DNA of 64,000 nt from Pseudomonas saponiphila (GTDB lineage Bacteria > Pseudomonadota > Gammaproteobacteria > Pseudomonadales > Pseudomonadaceae). A model generated the notes under the pieces. It was given only the letters and a program-made list of their open reading frames with translations. It was not told the DNA's origin and did no database searches. The stretch covers positions 2,872,501 through 2,936,500 of the forward strand of contig NZ_FNTJ01000001.1 in NCBI RefSeq assembly GCF_900105185.1, written 5' to 3'. The position numbers and the translations under genes are program-made. Numbering within the stretch: the stretch's first letter is position 1; the number at the start of each line of letters is the position of its first letter. Positions 49,757 to 58,954 of this stretch are shown here, one piece after another.

Positions 49757-50203
49757 GCAGTGCCCTTGGGGGGGATAAAGCGCAGAGCTTAGTACGACTG
49801 GTCGGCGCCTGTCGCGCTAAAACTGCGGGCTCTACCACGTGCCTTGGCGGGGCATGCCGGGGCGATTTTGGCGTCGGCTCGGGGGGATTACGACGGGCTC
49901 TACAGCCCCTGGACATGATGCCCCGAGGCCGTGGCTGCCTGTGGCCCGTCAACTATGGCGGCAGGTGAGTGCATAAATTTCGCCGGGCGGATGCTGAAGC
50001 CGGCCGGTGCAGCTGCTAGAGTCTCGGCCCTGGCCGCCTGGGTATCCGCCCGAGGAAGCCGGCACCGGGGCGCCAAGCCTCGGCCGGCCGGACAAATTCC
50101 ATCCGTTGGTGACGCGAAGCCATTGTGAGCGTCTACGACCTTAGCAAGTGACACTGCCGCCGCCGTTACCGGCGCCTGGCACATTGAAATTGGGAGATTG
50201 TGA
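49757..50203. other. Intergenic region before fabV
   Basis: 447 bases, divergent between the binding-protein gene and fabV. GC-rich and with several inverted stretches around 50030-50090 (GCCGGCACCGG, CCTCGGCCGGCCGG), but I cannot make one stable leader fold out of them. GGGAGA precedes the fabV start. No gene seen. Confidence 0.5.
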
Positions 50204-51400
50204 ATGGTCATCAAACCCCGCGTTCGCGGCTTTATCTGTGTGACGACCCACCCGGTGGGTTGCGAAGCCAACGTCAAGCAGCAGATCGATTACGTCACCC
50301 AGCAGGGCGCCATCGACGCAGGGCCGAAGAACGTACTGGTCCTGGGTGCCTCCACCGGCTACGGCCTGGCCGCGCGGATCACCGCCGCCTTTGGCTGTGG
50401 CGCCAACACCCTGGGCGTGTTCTTCGAGCGCGGCAGCGTTGACGGCAAGCTGGGCACCGCCGGCTGGTACAACACCGCGGCCTTCCACAAGTTCGCCGAA
50501 GAAAAGGGCCTGTACGCCAAGAGCATCAATGGCGACGCCTTCTCCGACGCGGTCAAGGCCGAGACCATCGAAACCATCAAGCGCGACCTGGGCAAGATCG
50601 ACCTGGTGGTCTACAGCCTGGCCGCCCCGCGCCGCACCCACCCCAAGACCGGTGAAGTGCTGAGCTCGACCCTCAAGCCCCTGGGCAAGTCGGTGACCCT
50701 GCGCGGTGTCGATACCGACAAGGAAATCGTCAAGGAAACCACCCTGCAGCCGGCGACCCAGGAAGAGATCGACGGCACCGTGGCGGTGATGGGCGGCGAA
50801 GACTGGCAGATGTGGATCGACGCCCTGCACGACGCCGGGGTCCTGGCTGAAGGCGCGAAAACCACCGCCTTTACCTACCTGGGCGAGAAGCTGACCCACG
50901 ACATCTACTGGAACGGTTCGATTGGCGAAGCCAAGAAAGACCTGGACCAGAAAGTCATCGGCATGCGCCAGCAACTGGCCGACCTGGGCGGCGACGCCCG
51001 GGTGTCGGTGCTCAAGGCCGTGGTGACCCAGGCCAGCTCGGCGATCCCGATCATGCCGCTGTACCTGTCGCTGCTGTTCAAGGTGATGAAGGAGCAGGGC
51101 AGCCACGAAGGTTGCATCGAGCAGGTCTACGGCCTGTACAAGGACAGCCTGTACAACAGCGAGCCGGTGATCGACCAGGAAGGCCGCCTGCGCGCCGACT
51201 ACAAGGAGCTGCAACCCGAAGTCCAGGATCGGGTCAAGCAGCTGTGGGACCAGGTGACCAGCGAGAACCTCTACGAAATGACCGATTTTGTCGGTTACAA
51301 GCATGAGTTCCTGCGCCTGTTCGGTTTCGAGATCGAAGGTGTCGACTACGAAGCCGACGTCGACCCGGACGTGAAGATCAGCAACCTGATCCAGCTGTAA
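50204..51400 (+). CDS. fabV: Trans-2-enoyl-ACP/CoA reductase FabV
   Basis: A 398-residue single-domain reductase. Family blocks: [20 protein letters not shown] at the start, [17 protein letters not shown] (NADH site), [20 protein letters not shown], and the catalytic Tyr/Lys pair in [25 protein letters not shown]. It completes the last reduction of fatty acid elongation and, unlike FabI, is resistant to triclosan, a known basis of the intrinsic triclosan resistance of Pseudomonas. Single gene with its own terminator. Confidence 0.95.
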   Translation: MVIKPRVRGFICVTTHPVGCEANVKQQIDYVTQQGAIDAGPKNVLVLGASTGYGLAARITAAFGCGANTLGVFFERGSVDGKLGTAGWYNTAAFHKFAEEKGLYAKSINGDAFSDAVKAETIETIKRDLGKIDLVVYSLAAPRRTHPKTGEVLSSTLKPLGKSVTLRGVDTDKEIVKETTLQPATQEEIDGTVAVMGGEDWQMWIDALHDAGVLAEGAKTTAFTYLGEKLTHDIYWNGSIGEAKKDLDQKVIGMRQQLADLGGDARVSVLKAVVTQASSAIPIMPLYLSLLFKVMKEQGSHEGCIEQVYGLYKDSLYNSEPVIDQEGRLRADYKELQPEVQDRVKQLWDQVTSENLYEMTDFVGYKHEFLRLFGFEIEGVDYEADVDPDVKISNLIQL

Positions 51401-51419
51401 TCCGCTTGTAGCACCAGCC

Positions 51420-51453
51420 AGCGCCCCTCCTTCGTGAGGGGCGCTGTCGTTTG
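51420..51453 (+). terminator. Terminator after fabV
   Basis: Perfect 10-bp stem AGCGCCCCTC / GAGGGGCGCT with loop CTTCGT, followed by GTCGTTTG. The T-run is short. Confidence 0.7.
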
Positions 51454-51469
51454 CATCCCCCTATTTCCC

Positions 51470-51590
51470 GTAGGAGCCAGCTTGCTGGCGAAGAGGCCCG
51501 CACGTCTTGTGCTGGTCTTGGAGACGCCTTCGCTGGCAAGCCAGCTCCTACAGCTAGGTTCTGCTGTCGCGTAGGAGCCGGCTCCTACGA
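51470..51590. repeat. REP pair between fabV and azlC
   Basis: GTAGGAGCCAGCTTGCTGGCG, inverted partner TTCGCTGGCAAGCCAGCTCC, then a minimal palindrome GTAGGAGCCGGCTCCTACG at about 51571. Confidence 0.88.
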
Positions 51591-51678
51591 GGGGGGCGGG
51601 GCAATTGCGCAAGATCGTTCAAGCCAGGCGCCGTGTCAGCTGGCACAGTCAGCGTCCGTTATCTGTGTGCAGGGTGTC

Positions 51679-52377
51679 ATGTCCAGCGTTCTTCTACCCC
51701 GTGCCGCGTTTATCCGCGGCGCCATCGCCATCGTGCCGCTGTCCCTGGCCACCGCGCCCTGGGGCCTGCTGGCCGGTTCCATGGCCATCGAGGCCAATCT
51801 CACGCCGTTGCAGGGCCAGGGGCTGTCGAGCATCGTCTTCGCCGGTGCCGCGCAACTGGTGGCCATCGGCATGCTCAAGGGCGGGGCGGGGATCTTCTCG
51901 ATCCTGCTGACCACGCTGCTGCTGACCTCCCAGCATTTGCTCTACGGCATGAGCCTGCGCTCGGTGATCTCGCCCTTGCCCGGACGCTGGCGAGTGGGCC
52001 TGGGCTTTCTGCTCACCGACGAGCTGTTCGCCTTGACCAGCGCCCACGACAGGCAGCAGTTCGACCGCTGGTACGCCCTGGGCGTGGGCCTGACCTTCTA
52101 TGTGGCCTGGAACCTGTTCACCCTGCTGGGCATCGTCCTGGGCAAGAGCATTCCGGGCCTTGAGCACCTGGGCCTGGACTTTTCCATCGCCGCCACCTTC
52201 ATCGCCCTGATCACCCCGCTGGTGCGCAATGTACCCACCGTGGTCTGTGTCGCGGTGTCGCTGTTCTGCTCGGTGCTGTTCAGCTACTGGCACTGGGGCT
52301 CGGCCCTGGTGCTGGCGGGGCTGGCGGGGATGAGCGCGGGTTTTGTCTGCAACAAGCTGCATCGGGGGCGCGCATGA
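51679..52377 (+). CDS. azlC: AzlC-family branched-chain amino acid exporter, large subunit
   Basis: A 232-residue membrane protein of the AzlC/LIV-E family: FIRGAIAIVPLSLATAPWGLLAG at the start, GQGLSSIVFAGAAQLVAIGM, then LLTSQHLLYGMSLR and FLLTDELFALTS. It pairs with the small AzlD to export branched-chain amino acids. ATG 51679 is the first Met after the REP; the start is preceded by CAGGGTG. It overlaps azlD by ATGA. Confidence 0.88.
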   Translation: MSSVLLPRAAFIRGAIAIVPLSLATAPWGLLAGSMAIEANLTPLQGQGLSSIVFAGAAQLVAIGMLKGGAGIFSILLTTLLLTSQHLLYGMSLRSVISPLPGRWRVGLGFLLTDELFALTSAHDRQQFDRWYALGVGLTFYVAWNLFTLLGIVLGKSIPGLEHLGLDFSIAATFIALITPLVRNVPTVVCVAVSLFCSVLFSYWHWGSALVLAGLAGMSAGFVCNKLHRGRA

Positions 52378-52688
52378 TGGTCTGGGCAGTGATTTTCGGC
52401 ATGGGCCTGTTGGTGTTTCTCAATCGCTACGTGTTTCTCGAACCGCGCCTGCCGCTGCGCCTGAGCAGCAACGCGCGGCAATTCCTCGGTTTTGCCGTGC
52501 CGGGCATGCTCACGGCTATCTGCGGGCCGATCGTGTTCATGCCCGATCAGCAGTTGAACCTGCACGGGGACAATCCCTATCTGCTCAGCTCCTTGGTGGC
52601 CATCGTGCTGGTGATCTACACCCGCAATACCCTGGTCAGCATGCTGCTGAGCATGGGTTTCTTTTTCCTTCTGCGCTGGTGGCTCTGA
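52374..52688 (+). CDS. azlD: AzlD-family small subunit of the branched-chain amino acid exporter
   Basis: A 104-residue protein with four membrane helices (MVWAVIFGMGLLVFLNRYVF at the start; VFMPDQQLNLHGDNPYLL; FFLLRWWL at the end). ATG overlaps the azlC stop. Length and neighbour are diagnostic. Confidence 0.87.
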   Translation: MMVWAVIFGMGLLVFLNRYVFLEPRLPLRLSSNARQFLGFAVPGMLTAICGPIVFMPDQQLNLHGDNPYLLSSLVAIVLVIYTRNTLVSMLLSMGFFFLLRWWL

Positions 52689-52755
52689 GGCCGGATTGCG
52701 GTAGCCTTTGCAGCTTTCGGCACAGGCCGACCTTCAACCGCAACGGATGCATCGG

Positions 52756-53745
52756 ATGAGCGACTTTCCCCACGATATCGACCTGGACGCGTTCTGGGAC
52801 CACGCCAGCAGCCGCAAGATCAACCAGCCACCGGCCAGCGCCGCGATGATCGCCGAATTGCAGGCCCTGCTGGGCTATCGGCTGCCGCCGTCCTATGTGG
52901 CGTTCATGCACCGTTACAACGGTGGCTGCCCGCACCTGTGCTGTTGCCCCACGGAGCAGGGCACCTCCTGGGCCGAGGACCACTGCGCGATCGACAGTTT
53001 CCTGAGCATTGGTCGCGACACCCGCTACTCCCTGGGCGGCAGCCTGGGCAGCCGCTTCATGATCGAGGAGTGGGGCTACCCGGACCTCGGGGTGTACATC
53101 TGCAATTGCCCGTCCGCCGGCCACGACATGGTGGCCCTGGACTACCGCGAGTGCGGCCCCGAGGGCGAACCGCGAGTGGTGCACGTGGACCAGGAAGGCG
53201 ACTACGAGGTGACTGTCCTGGCGCCGAACTTCGAGGCCTTTGTCCGCGCTCTGGTGTCCCCCGAGGTCTACGACACCTCGGAGCAGGATTACCTGGACGA
53301 CCTGGACACGGTCGCCGGCGCGCCGTTTTCGCCGTTGCTGGAGGAGCTGCTTGAACACTTCCCGGACGTGCCGGACCTGGGGTCGCTGATCCGTCAGGTC
53401 GCCCTGCGCATCGTCCACGACAAGCGCTGCTTTGCGTTGCACGCCGACCCGCTGTCGCACCTGCTGTACGACCTGCAGTTCTGGCTGTACCAGAACCGCT
53501 ACCCGGTCCCCAGCCAAGAGGCCTACCTGGAGGTCTATCAGGACATGATCGCCTTCGCCAAGGGCTTCGGCACCGGCGGCTACGCCCCGGATTTCATCCG
53601 TGACTGGTTCCGCGCGCGGCTGGCGGACGGTCACCTGCGCCAGGCGGCGGGCGGCTTGGCCCTGACCCCGGCCTACCGCGCGCAGTTACTGGAACAATTG
53701 TCGGGGTTTCGCCCCGCCGACCCACAGACTCAGGAGCAGCCATGA
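52756..53745 (+). CDS. SMI1/KNR4-type protein
   Basis: A 329-residue soluble protein. Residues about 25-145 carry the SMI1/KNR4 (SUKH) pattern: [26 protein letters not shown], then [34 protein letters not shown]. The rest (about 150-329) is not assigned. SUKH proteins often act as immunity proteins to secreted nuclease toxins, but lone genes are frequent; no toxin gene is next to it. Start MSDF at 52756, or three codons earlier. Its stop overlaps the Nudix gene (ATGA), so the two are translated together. Confidence 0.75.
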   Translation: MSDFPHDIDLDAFWDHASSRKINQPPASAAMIAELQALLGYRLPPSYVAFMHRYNGGCPHLCCCPTEQGTSWAEDHCAIDSFLSIGRDTRYSLGGSLGSRFMIEEWGYPDLGVYICNCPSAGHDMVALDYRECGPEGEPRVVHVDQEGDYEVTVLAPNFEAFVRALVSPEVYDTSEQDYLDDLDTVAGAPFSPLLEELLEHFPDVPDLGSLIRQVALRIVHDKRCFALHADPLSHLLYDLQFWLYQNRYPVPSQEAYLEVYQDMIAFAKGFGTGGYAPDFIRDWFRARLADGHLRQAAGGLALTPAYRAQLLEQLSGFRPADPQTQEQP

Positions 53746-54701
53746 GCGAGGAAAAGATCCGCATCACCGCCGAGAAGACCCTCTCCGACAACTGGTACGT
53801 GCTGAAGAAATACAGCTTCGAACTGCGCCGCCGCGATGGCAGCTGGCAGGCCCAGGAGCGTGAGGTCTACGACCGCGGCAATGGCGCGACGATCCTGCTG
53901 TACAACCTGCAACGGCGCACGGTGCTGCTGACCCGGCAGTTCCGCATGCCGGCCTTCGTCAACGACCACAGCGGCTACCTGATCGAGACGGCCGCCGGGC
54001 TGCTGGACGACGCCAGCCCGGAAGTGCGCATCCGCCAGGAAGCGCAAGAGGAAACCGGCTGCCGGGTGGGGGAGGTGCAGAAAGTCTTCGATGCCTTCAT
54101 GAGTCCGGGTTCGGTGACCGAACGGGTGCATTTCTTCATCGGCCATTACCAGGCCGAGGACCGCATCGACGAGGGCGGCGGGCTGGAGCACGAAGGCGAG
54201 GACATCGAAGTCCTGGAGCTGGATATCGACCAGGCCCTGGACATGATCAAGAGCGGCGAGATCGCCGACGGCAAGACCATCATGCTCCTGCAGTACCTGC
54301 AGTTGCATGTGCTCAAGCCTCGCAGCCTGACGGTGCTGGTGGCCGGCCCCTACCGTTCCGGCACCGGCGACGATCCGCTGTTGCTGGCGCGCAATGTCGA
54401 GGCCATGGAGCAGTGCGCCGCCCAGGTGCTGGAGGCCGGGCATTTCCCGCTGCTGGGGGAGTGGGTGGCCTTGCCCATGACCCGTCTGGCCGGGTCCCGG
54501 GCGGTGGGCGACGAGGTCTACAACCAGCGCTTCCACGCCTATGCCGAGCGCCTGCTGCAACGCTGTGACGCGCTGCTGCGCATCGGTGGCCCCTCGGCCG
54601 GCTGCGACGCCATGGTGCAGATCGCCCAGGGGCTGGGCCTGAGCATCTATCACCAGGTGCAACAACTGCCCAAAGTGACTTCCCGCCCAGGCCAGGACTG
54701 A
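53742..54701 (+). CDS. Nudix hydrolase (NudK-like) fused to a DUF4406 domain
   Basis: A 319-residue fusion. Residues 1-190: NudK/GDP-mannose pyrophosphatase-like Nudix domain; Nudix box at 86-108 with QEAQEETG (catalytic Glu residues present; the first box Glu is Ser, ASPEV). Residues 196-310: DUF4406-like domain ([38 protein letters not shown]), related to nucleoside 2-deoxyribosyltransferases. Known family members hydrolyse GDP-sugars or ADP-ribose; the second domain may act on the released nucleotide. Coupled by ATGA to the SMI1-type gene. Confidence 0.78.
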   Translation: MSEEKIRITAEKTLSDNWYVLKKYSFELRRRDGSWQAQEREVYDRGNGATILLYNLQRRTVLLTRQFRMPAFVNDHSGYLIETAAGLLDDASPEVRIRQEAQEETGCRVGEVQKVFDAFMSPGSVTERVHFFIGHYQAEDRIDEGGGLEHEGEDIEVLELDIDQALDMIKSGEIADGKTIMLLQYLQLHVLKPRSLTVLVAGPYRSGTGDDPLLLARNVEAMEQCAAQVLEAGHFPLLGEWVALPMTRLAGSRAVGDEVYNQRFHAYAERLLQRCDALLRIGGPSAGCDAMVQIAQGLGLSIYHQVQQLPKVTSRPGQD

Positions 54702-54921
54702 CCCCGGCTGTCTCTTGCCGGGTGCCGCCGGCCCGTTGCCCGGTCGCCGGCGGCATTCCCTGACCCCCTTCGCCATGGCTGCACAGATTTCCTCCCCGGC
54801 TTTTCTTCAGGCTCGGGGGGGAAATACTGTCTATCGTCTAATAGGCAAGCAGGAGCTTCATCTCAGGCCGCGTGGGCTTGGAGCACACGGGTCGGTTTTT
54901 CGCTATGGCGCTTGGAGCACT

Positions 54922-57492
54922 ATGGAAAACCCAGGTCTTGATCTGACGCCGGTGCGCAGTATCTCGAATCAGGCGCTGGCCCGCGCCACCTTGCTCGGAT
55001 GCTCGGGATTGCTGTTGGCGCTGTTCATCTTCACCGGCGTGTTGCTGGTGTACATCGCCCTCGACCAGAACCTGGCCGCCGAGCAGCACAACCGCCTGGA
55101 AATCGAACAGGCCCTGCAATCGCTGAAAAACCATGCCCGTCGCACCGTCAAGGACTATGCGCAATGGGGCGATGCCTATCAGCACCTGCACCTGAAGGTC
55201 GATCCGGACTGGGCCTACACCCGGCGCAACTTCGGCCCGTCCCTGTACCGCGACCTGGGTTTTGACGGGGTGTTCGTCATCGACCCGGCGGGTCGCACGG
55301 CCTACGCGCTGGTGGCCGGTCGCCTGCAGGCGATGGATGCCCGGGACTGGTTCGGCGATGCGCTGCAACCCTGGCTGGCGCAGGTGCGCCAGGCGCCCGA
55401 TGGCAAGGTCTTCAGCCGTTATCACGCGATCGGCGGGACACCGGCGCTGGTGTTCACCAGCGTGCTGAGCCCGGGCAGCGATCCGCAAGTGCAGGTCGAT
55501 GGCGGTCCGCAGTCGGTGCTGGTGTTCGTTGTGTGGCTGGATTCGAGCCGTTTGCTGGTGCTGGGCCGTGAGGCGGGCGTCGAGCGCTTGCAGCAGGTCG
55601 CCGCCGGGGCTCCGGGCCCGCAGCCGACCCTGAGCCTGCCCAACGGTGCCGGAACCCTGCACTGGCAGCCGGCGCGACCGGGGCACCAGTTGCTGGTGTT
55701 GGTGATCCCGCTGTTGCTGCTGGCCGGGCTGCTGGTGGGCCTGATGGCGATCCTGCTGCTGCGGCGCTCCGCAGTGGCGGCGCGGCTCATCGATGATCAG
55801 GTCCAGGCCCTGCGCAGCAGTCGGGGGGCGCTGGAGGCCAGCGAAGAGCGTTTTCGCGATGTTGCCGAAGCCGCTTCCGACTGGATCTGGGAAGTGGATC
55901 CGCAACTGCGCTTCACCTACCTGTCCGAGCGCTTCGAGGCCGTCACCGGCCTGTCCCGAGAGGCCGCCCTGGGACGGCCGATGCATGAACTGCTGAGCGC
56001 CGAGCAGGGATCGCTGCGCAACTGGCTGAGCGCCTCGCAGCGGCGTTCCCAGAGCATCCTGCAATGCGCCTACCTGGACGGTCAGCGCCGACCGCGAGTC
56101 TGCCGCCTGTCGGTACGGGCCATGGACGGCGGCGGTTACCGTGGCACCGCCAGCGATATCACCGAGGAGGTCGCGGCCCGGCGGCGCATCGAATACCTGT
56201 CCCAGCACGATGCACTCACCGGTCTGGCCAATCGCATGCGCATGCGCGAGTACCTTGAAGGTCGGCTGTCGGCTCTGCGGGTGCTGCAGGAGCCGCTGTT
56301 GATGCTCAGTGTCGATCTCGACCGCTTCAAGCCGGTGAACGATCTGCTGGGGCATGCCGCCGGCGACCAGGTGCTGCACGAGGTGTCCCAGCGCCTGTCC
56401 CACTGCCTGCGCAGCGAGGACCTGGTGGCTCGGGTCGGTGGCGACGAATTCGTGCTGGTGGTGCCCGGGCAGATGGCCCAGTTGGACATCGACGGCCTGT
56501 GCCGACGCTTGATCCAGCGTATCGAGGAGCCGTTCTACATTGCCGAGCACGAGGTCTTCATCAGTGCCAGCATCGGTGTCGCCCGGGCCCCGGACGATGC
56601 CAGCCAGGCCGAGGAACTGCTGCGCTATGCCGACATGGCCCTGTACGAGGCCAAGGCGGCGGGGCGCAGCACCTGGCGTTTCTATGCCGCTGACATGAAT
56701 GCGCGGATCATCGAGCGCCGCGGTCTGGAGCGCGACCTGCGTCACGCCATCGACCAGGATCAGTTGCGCCTGCAGTTCCTGCCGCGCTATCGGCTGGCCG
56801 ACGGCCAATGGCTGGGCGCCGGGGTGCTGGTGTGCTGGCAGCACCCGCGGCGCGGGCTGCTGGGGCCCGAGGTGTTCATGCCCATCGCCGAGGACACCGG
56901 GCTGATCCTGCCGCTGAGCAACTGGGTGCTGCACGCGGCCTGTCGTGCCGCCCGCGGCTGGCCCGAACACCTGCAACTGGCGGTGAATCTGTCGGCCTGC
57001 GAGTTCCAGCGCGGCCAGCTGGTGGCCAGGATCCGCTCGGTGCTCGGTCAGAGCGGGCTGGCTCCCTCGCGTCTGGTGCTGGAGGTGGCCGACAAGACGC
57101 TGCTGGACGACGGGCGCCAGGTGCAGGACATCATGGGCGGGCTCAAGGCTCTTGGGGTGCAACTGCTGCTGGACGATTTCGGCAGTGGCTGTTCGGCGTT
57201 GCAGGACCTGCGGACCTATCCCCTGGACGGCCTGAAGATCGACAGCGGTCTGGTGGCCGGGCTGGGTCGCAGTCCGGCCGGTCGCTCGATCGTCCAGGCG
57301 ATCGTCGACCTGGGGCATGCCCTGGGCCTGAAAGTGCTCGCCGAAGGGGTGGATACCCCGGAGCAGTTCGCCGCGTTGCGTGACATTCGCTGCGATGAGG
57401 TCCAGGGGCGGCACCTGAGCCCGCCCCTGGACGCCGATGCCCTGTTGCAACTCTGCGCCCAGGCGCCCCGGGCCGGAAGCTCGATGAGCTGA
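54922..57492 (+). CDS. Membrane CHASE4-PAS-GGDEF protein with degenerate EAL domain
   Basis: An 856-residue membrane protein: TM1 about 26-48, a periplasmic CHASE4-like domain (about 50-255, DLGFDGVFVIDPAGRTAYAL), TM2 about 256-280, PAS about 305-420, GGDEF about 425-590, EAL about 600-845. The cyclase signature VARVGGDEFVLV is intact (506-510) with I-site RSED at 497-500. The EAL motif reads GVLVCW at 634-639 instead of EALVRW, so the first metal Glu is missing; LEVADK and HLSPPL also depart from consensus. I expect cyclase activity controlled by c-di-GMP, with the EAL part as a sensor. ATG at 54922 has GGAG; the frame extends upstream to 54715. Confidence 0.85.
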   Translation: MENPGLDLTPVRSISNQALARATLLGCSGLLLALFIFTGVLLVYIALDQNLAAEQHNRLEIEQALQSLKNHARRTVKDYAQWGDAYQHLHLKVDPDWAYTRRNFGPSLYRDLGFDGVFVIDPAGRTAYALVAGRLQAMDARDWFGDALQPWLAQVRQAPDGKVFSRYHAIGGTPALVFTSVLSPGSDPQVQVDGGPQSVLVFVVWLDSSRLLVLGREAGVERLQQVAAGAPGPQPTLSLPNGAGTLHWQPARPGHQLLVLVIPLLLLAGLLVGLMAILLLRRSAVAARLIDDQVQALRSSRGALEASEERFRDVAEAASDWIWEVDPQLRFTYLSERFEAVTGLSREAALGRPMHELLSAEQGSLRNWLSASQRRSQSILQCAYLDGQRRPRVCRLSVRAMDGGGYRGTASDITEEVAARRRIEYLSQHDALTGLANRMRMREYLEGRLSALRVLQEPLLMLSVDLDRFKPVNDLLGHAAGDQVLHEVSQRLSHCLRSEDLVARVGGDEFVLVVPGQMAQLDIDGLCRRLIQRIEEPFYIAEHEVFISASIGVARAPDDASQAEELLRYADMALYEAKAAGRSTWRFYAADMNARIIERRGLERDLRHAIDQDQLRLQFLPRYRLADGQWLGAGVLVCWQHPRRGLLGPEVFMPIAEDTGLILPLSNWVLHAACRAARGWPEHLQLAVNLSACEFQRGQLVARIRSVLGQSGLAPSRLVLEVADKTLLDDGRQVQDIMGGLKALGVQLLLDDFGSGCSALQDLRTYPLDGLKIDSGLVAGLGRSPAGRSIVQAIVDLGHALGLKVLAEGVDTPEQFAALRDIRCDEVQGRHLSPPLDADALLQLCAQAPRAGSSMS

Positions 57493-57535
57493 GGGCAGGG
57501 GGGCCGGGTCTTTGGCCAGGGAGGGGCGCGGCGCT

Positions 57536-58954
57536 TCAGTCCACTTCGCCGGCCGCTGCCTGGGGGACCTGGCGGATCGGCAGTTCCACGCGAAAGGTGC
57601 TGCCGACCCCCGGTTGGCTGCGGACACTGATCTGCCCGCCGTGTTTCTTGACGATCCCGTAGGACAGCGACAGCCCCAGGCCGGTGCCCTTGCCCACCGG
57701 CTTGGTGGTGAAGAAGGGGTCGAAAATCTTCTGCAGGTGCTGCGCATCGATGCCGCAGCCGGTGTCGCTGACCTCCAGCCAGACATGCTCGCCGTCCACG
57801 CCGTTGCGCAGGGTGATGGTGCCGCGTTCCGGCCCGATGGCCTGGGCGGCGTTGACCACCAGGTTCATCACCACCTGATTGAGCTGGGAGGGCAGGCACT
57901 CGATCGGCGGCAGCTCGTGGAAGTCCTTGACCAGGTCGGCCTTGTACTTGATCTCGTTGGCGACGATGTTCAGGGTCGAATCGATGCCCTGTTGCAGGTC
58001 CGCCAGTTGCCATTGCTGATCGCTGTCGACCCGGGAGAAGTTCTTCAGGTCCTTGACGATCTGCTCGACCCGGCCGATGCCCTCCCTGGACTCCTTGATC
58101 AGCAGCGGGATGTCTTCCTGGAGAAAGTCCAGGTCGATGCTTTCCCGCAGGCTTTGCAGGCGCTTGCGCACTTCCGGTGCGGCGATGGCTTCTTCGCTCT
58201 GGCGGTAGGCGCTGAGCATCTGGCCGATCTGTTGCAGATAACCGCCCAGGCTGCCGAGGTTGGAGGCGACGAAGCCGATGGGGTTGTTGATCTCGTGGGC
58301 CACGCCCGCGGCCAGTTGCCCGAGGGAGGCGAGTTTTTCCGACTGCACCAGCTGGTTCTCCAGTTGCTTGCGCTCGTCGATTTCCTGTTGCAGGGCGGTT
58401 CCGGCACGCTCCAGGTCCGCGGTCCGCCGGGCTACCAGGTCCTCCAGGTGATGCATCTGCAGCAGGGCTCGGGCGGTCATTTCCCACTTGCTGGTGAGGG
58501 TGCTGGCCATCTGCTGGACTTCGATATTGTCGAAGGGCTTCTTCAGGATCAGCAGGCGGTCGTGGCCTTGCAGGCGCTCCAGCAGGTCTTCCCAGGAATA
58601 ATCGGAGTAGGCGGTGCACACCACCACCTGCAGGCGCGGGTCTGCCTGCCACAGCCGTTCGATGGTCTGCACCCCGTCCCAGCCCTGGGGCATGCGCATG
58701 TCGACGAACGCCAGGGCATAGGGGCGCTGCTGCGCCAGGGCCTGGGTCACCTTGTTCAAGCCTTCCTCGCCGCCGTAGGCCGAGTCCAGTTCGAAGGGCT
58801 GCTGGCGGGAGCGGGTCGGGGCGCCGAACAGCTGCGCCTCCAGATCGTCGAGGCCGGCGTTGTCCGTCTGCGGCGTGAGGATCTTGCGAAAGTCCTCGTG
58901 GATCGCGGGGGTGTCGTCGATCAGCAGAATCCGGCGGTTGATCAGTGAGTCCAT
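57536..58954 (-). CDS. Receiver-histidine kinase fusion (soluble)
   Basis: A 472-residue protein. Residues 1-155: receiver ([16 protein letters not shown], phospho-acceptor D85 in [13 protein letters not shown] in ILKKPFD). An extra about 25 residues ([20 protein letters not shown]...) sit between helix 1 and strand 2. Then a coiled coil ([20 protein letters not shown]) and a HisKA/HATPase kinase (H220 in [56 protein letters not shown]). No TM segments. It should take phosphate on the receiver and act as a kinase or relay in the cytoplasm. ATG 58954 overlaps the end of the upstream kinase gene by 13 bases. Last gene of the operon. Confidence 0.88.
   Translation of the reverse strand: MDSLINRRILLIDDTPAIHEDFRKILTPQTDNAGLDDLEAQLFGAPTRSRQQPFELDSAYGGEEGLNKVTQALAQQRPYALAFVDMRMPQGWDGVQTIERLWQADPRLQVVVCTAYSDYSWEDLLERLQGHDRLLILKKPFDNIEVQQMASTLTSKWEMTARALLQMHHLEDLVARRTADLERAGTALQQEIDERKQLENQLVQSEKLASLGQLAAGVAHEINNPIGFVASNLGSLGGYLQQIGQMLSAYRQSEEAIAAPEVRKRLQSLRESIDLDFLQEDIPLLIKESREGIGRVEQIVKDLKNFSRVDSDQQWQLADLQQGIDSTLNIVANEIKYKADLVKDFHELPPIECLPSQLNQVVMNLVVNAAQAIGPERGTITLRNGVDGEHVWLEVSDTGCGIDAQHLQKIFDPFFTTKPVGKGTGLGLSLSYGIVKKHGGQISVRSQPGVGSTFRVELPIRQVPQAAAGEVD

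Noticed and set aside
50000-50200. Possible riboswitch or structured leader before fabV
   Set aside because: Several GC-rich inverted stretches are present, but I could not fit them to any known aptamer and the region is GC-rich enough to pair by chance.
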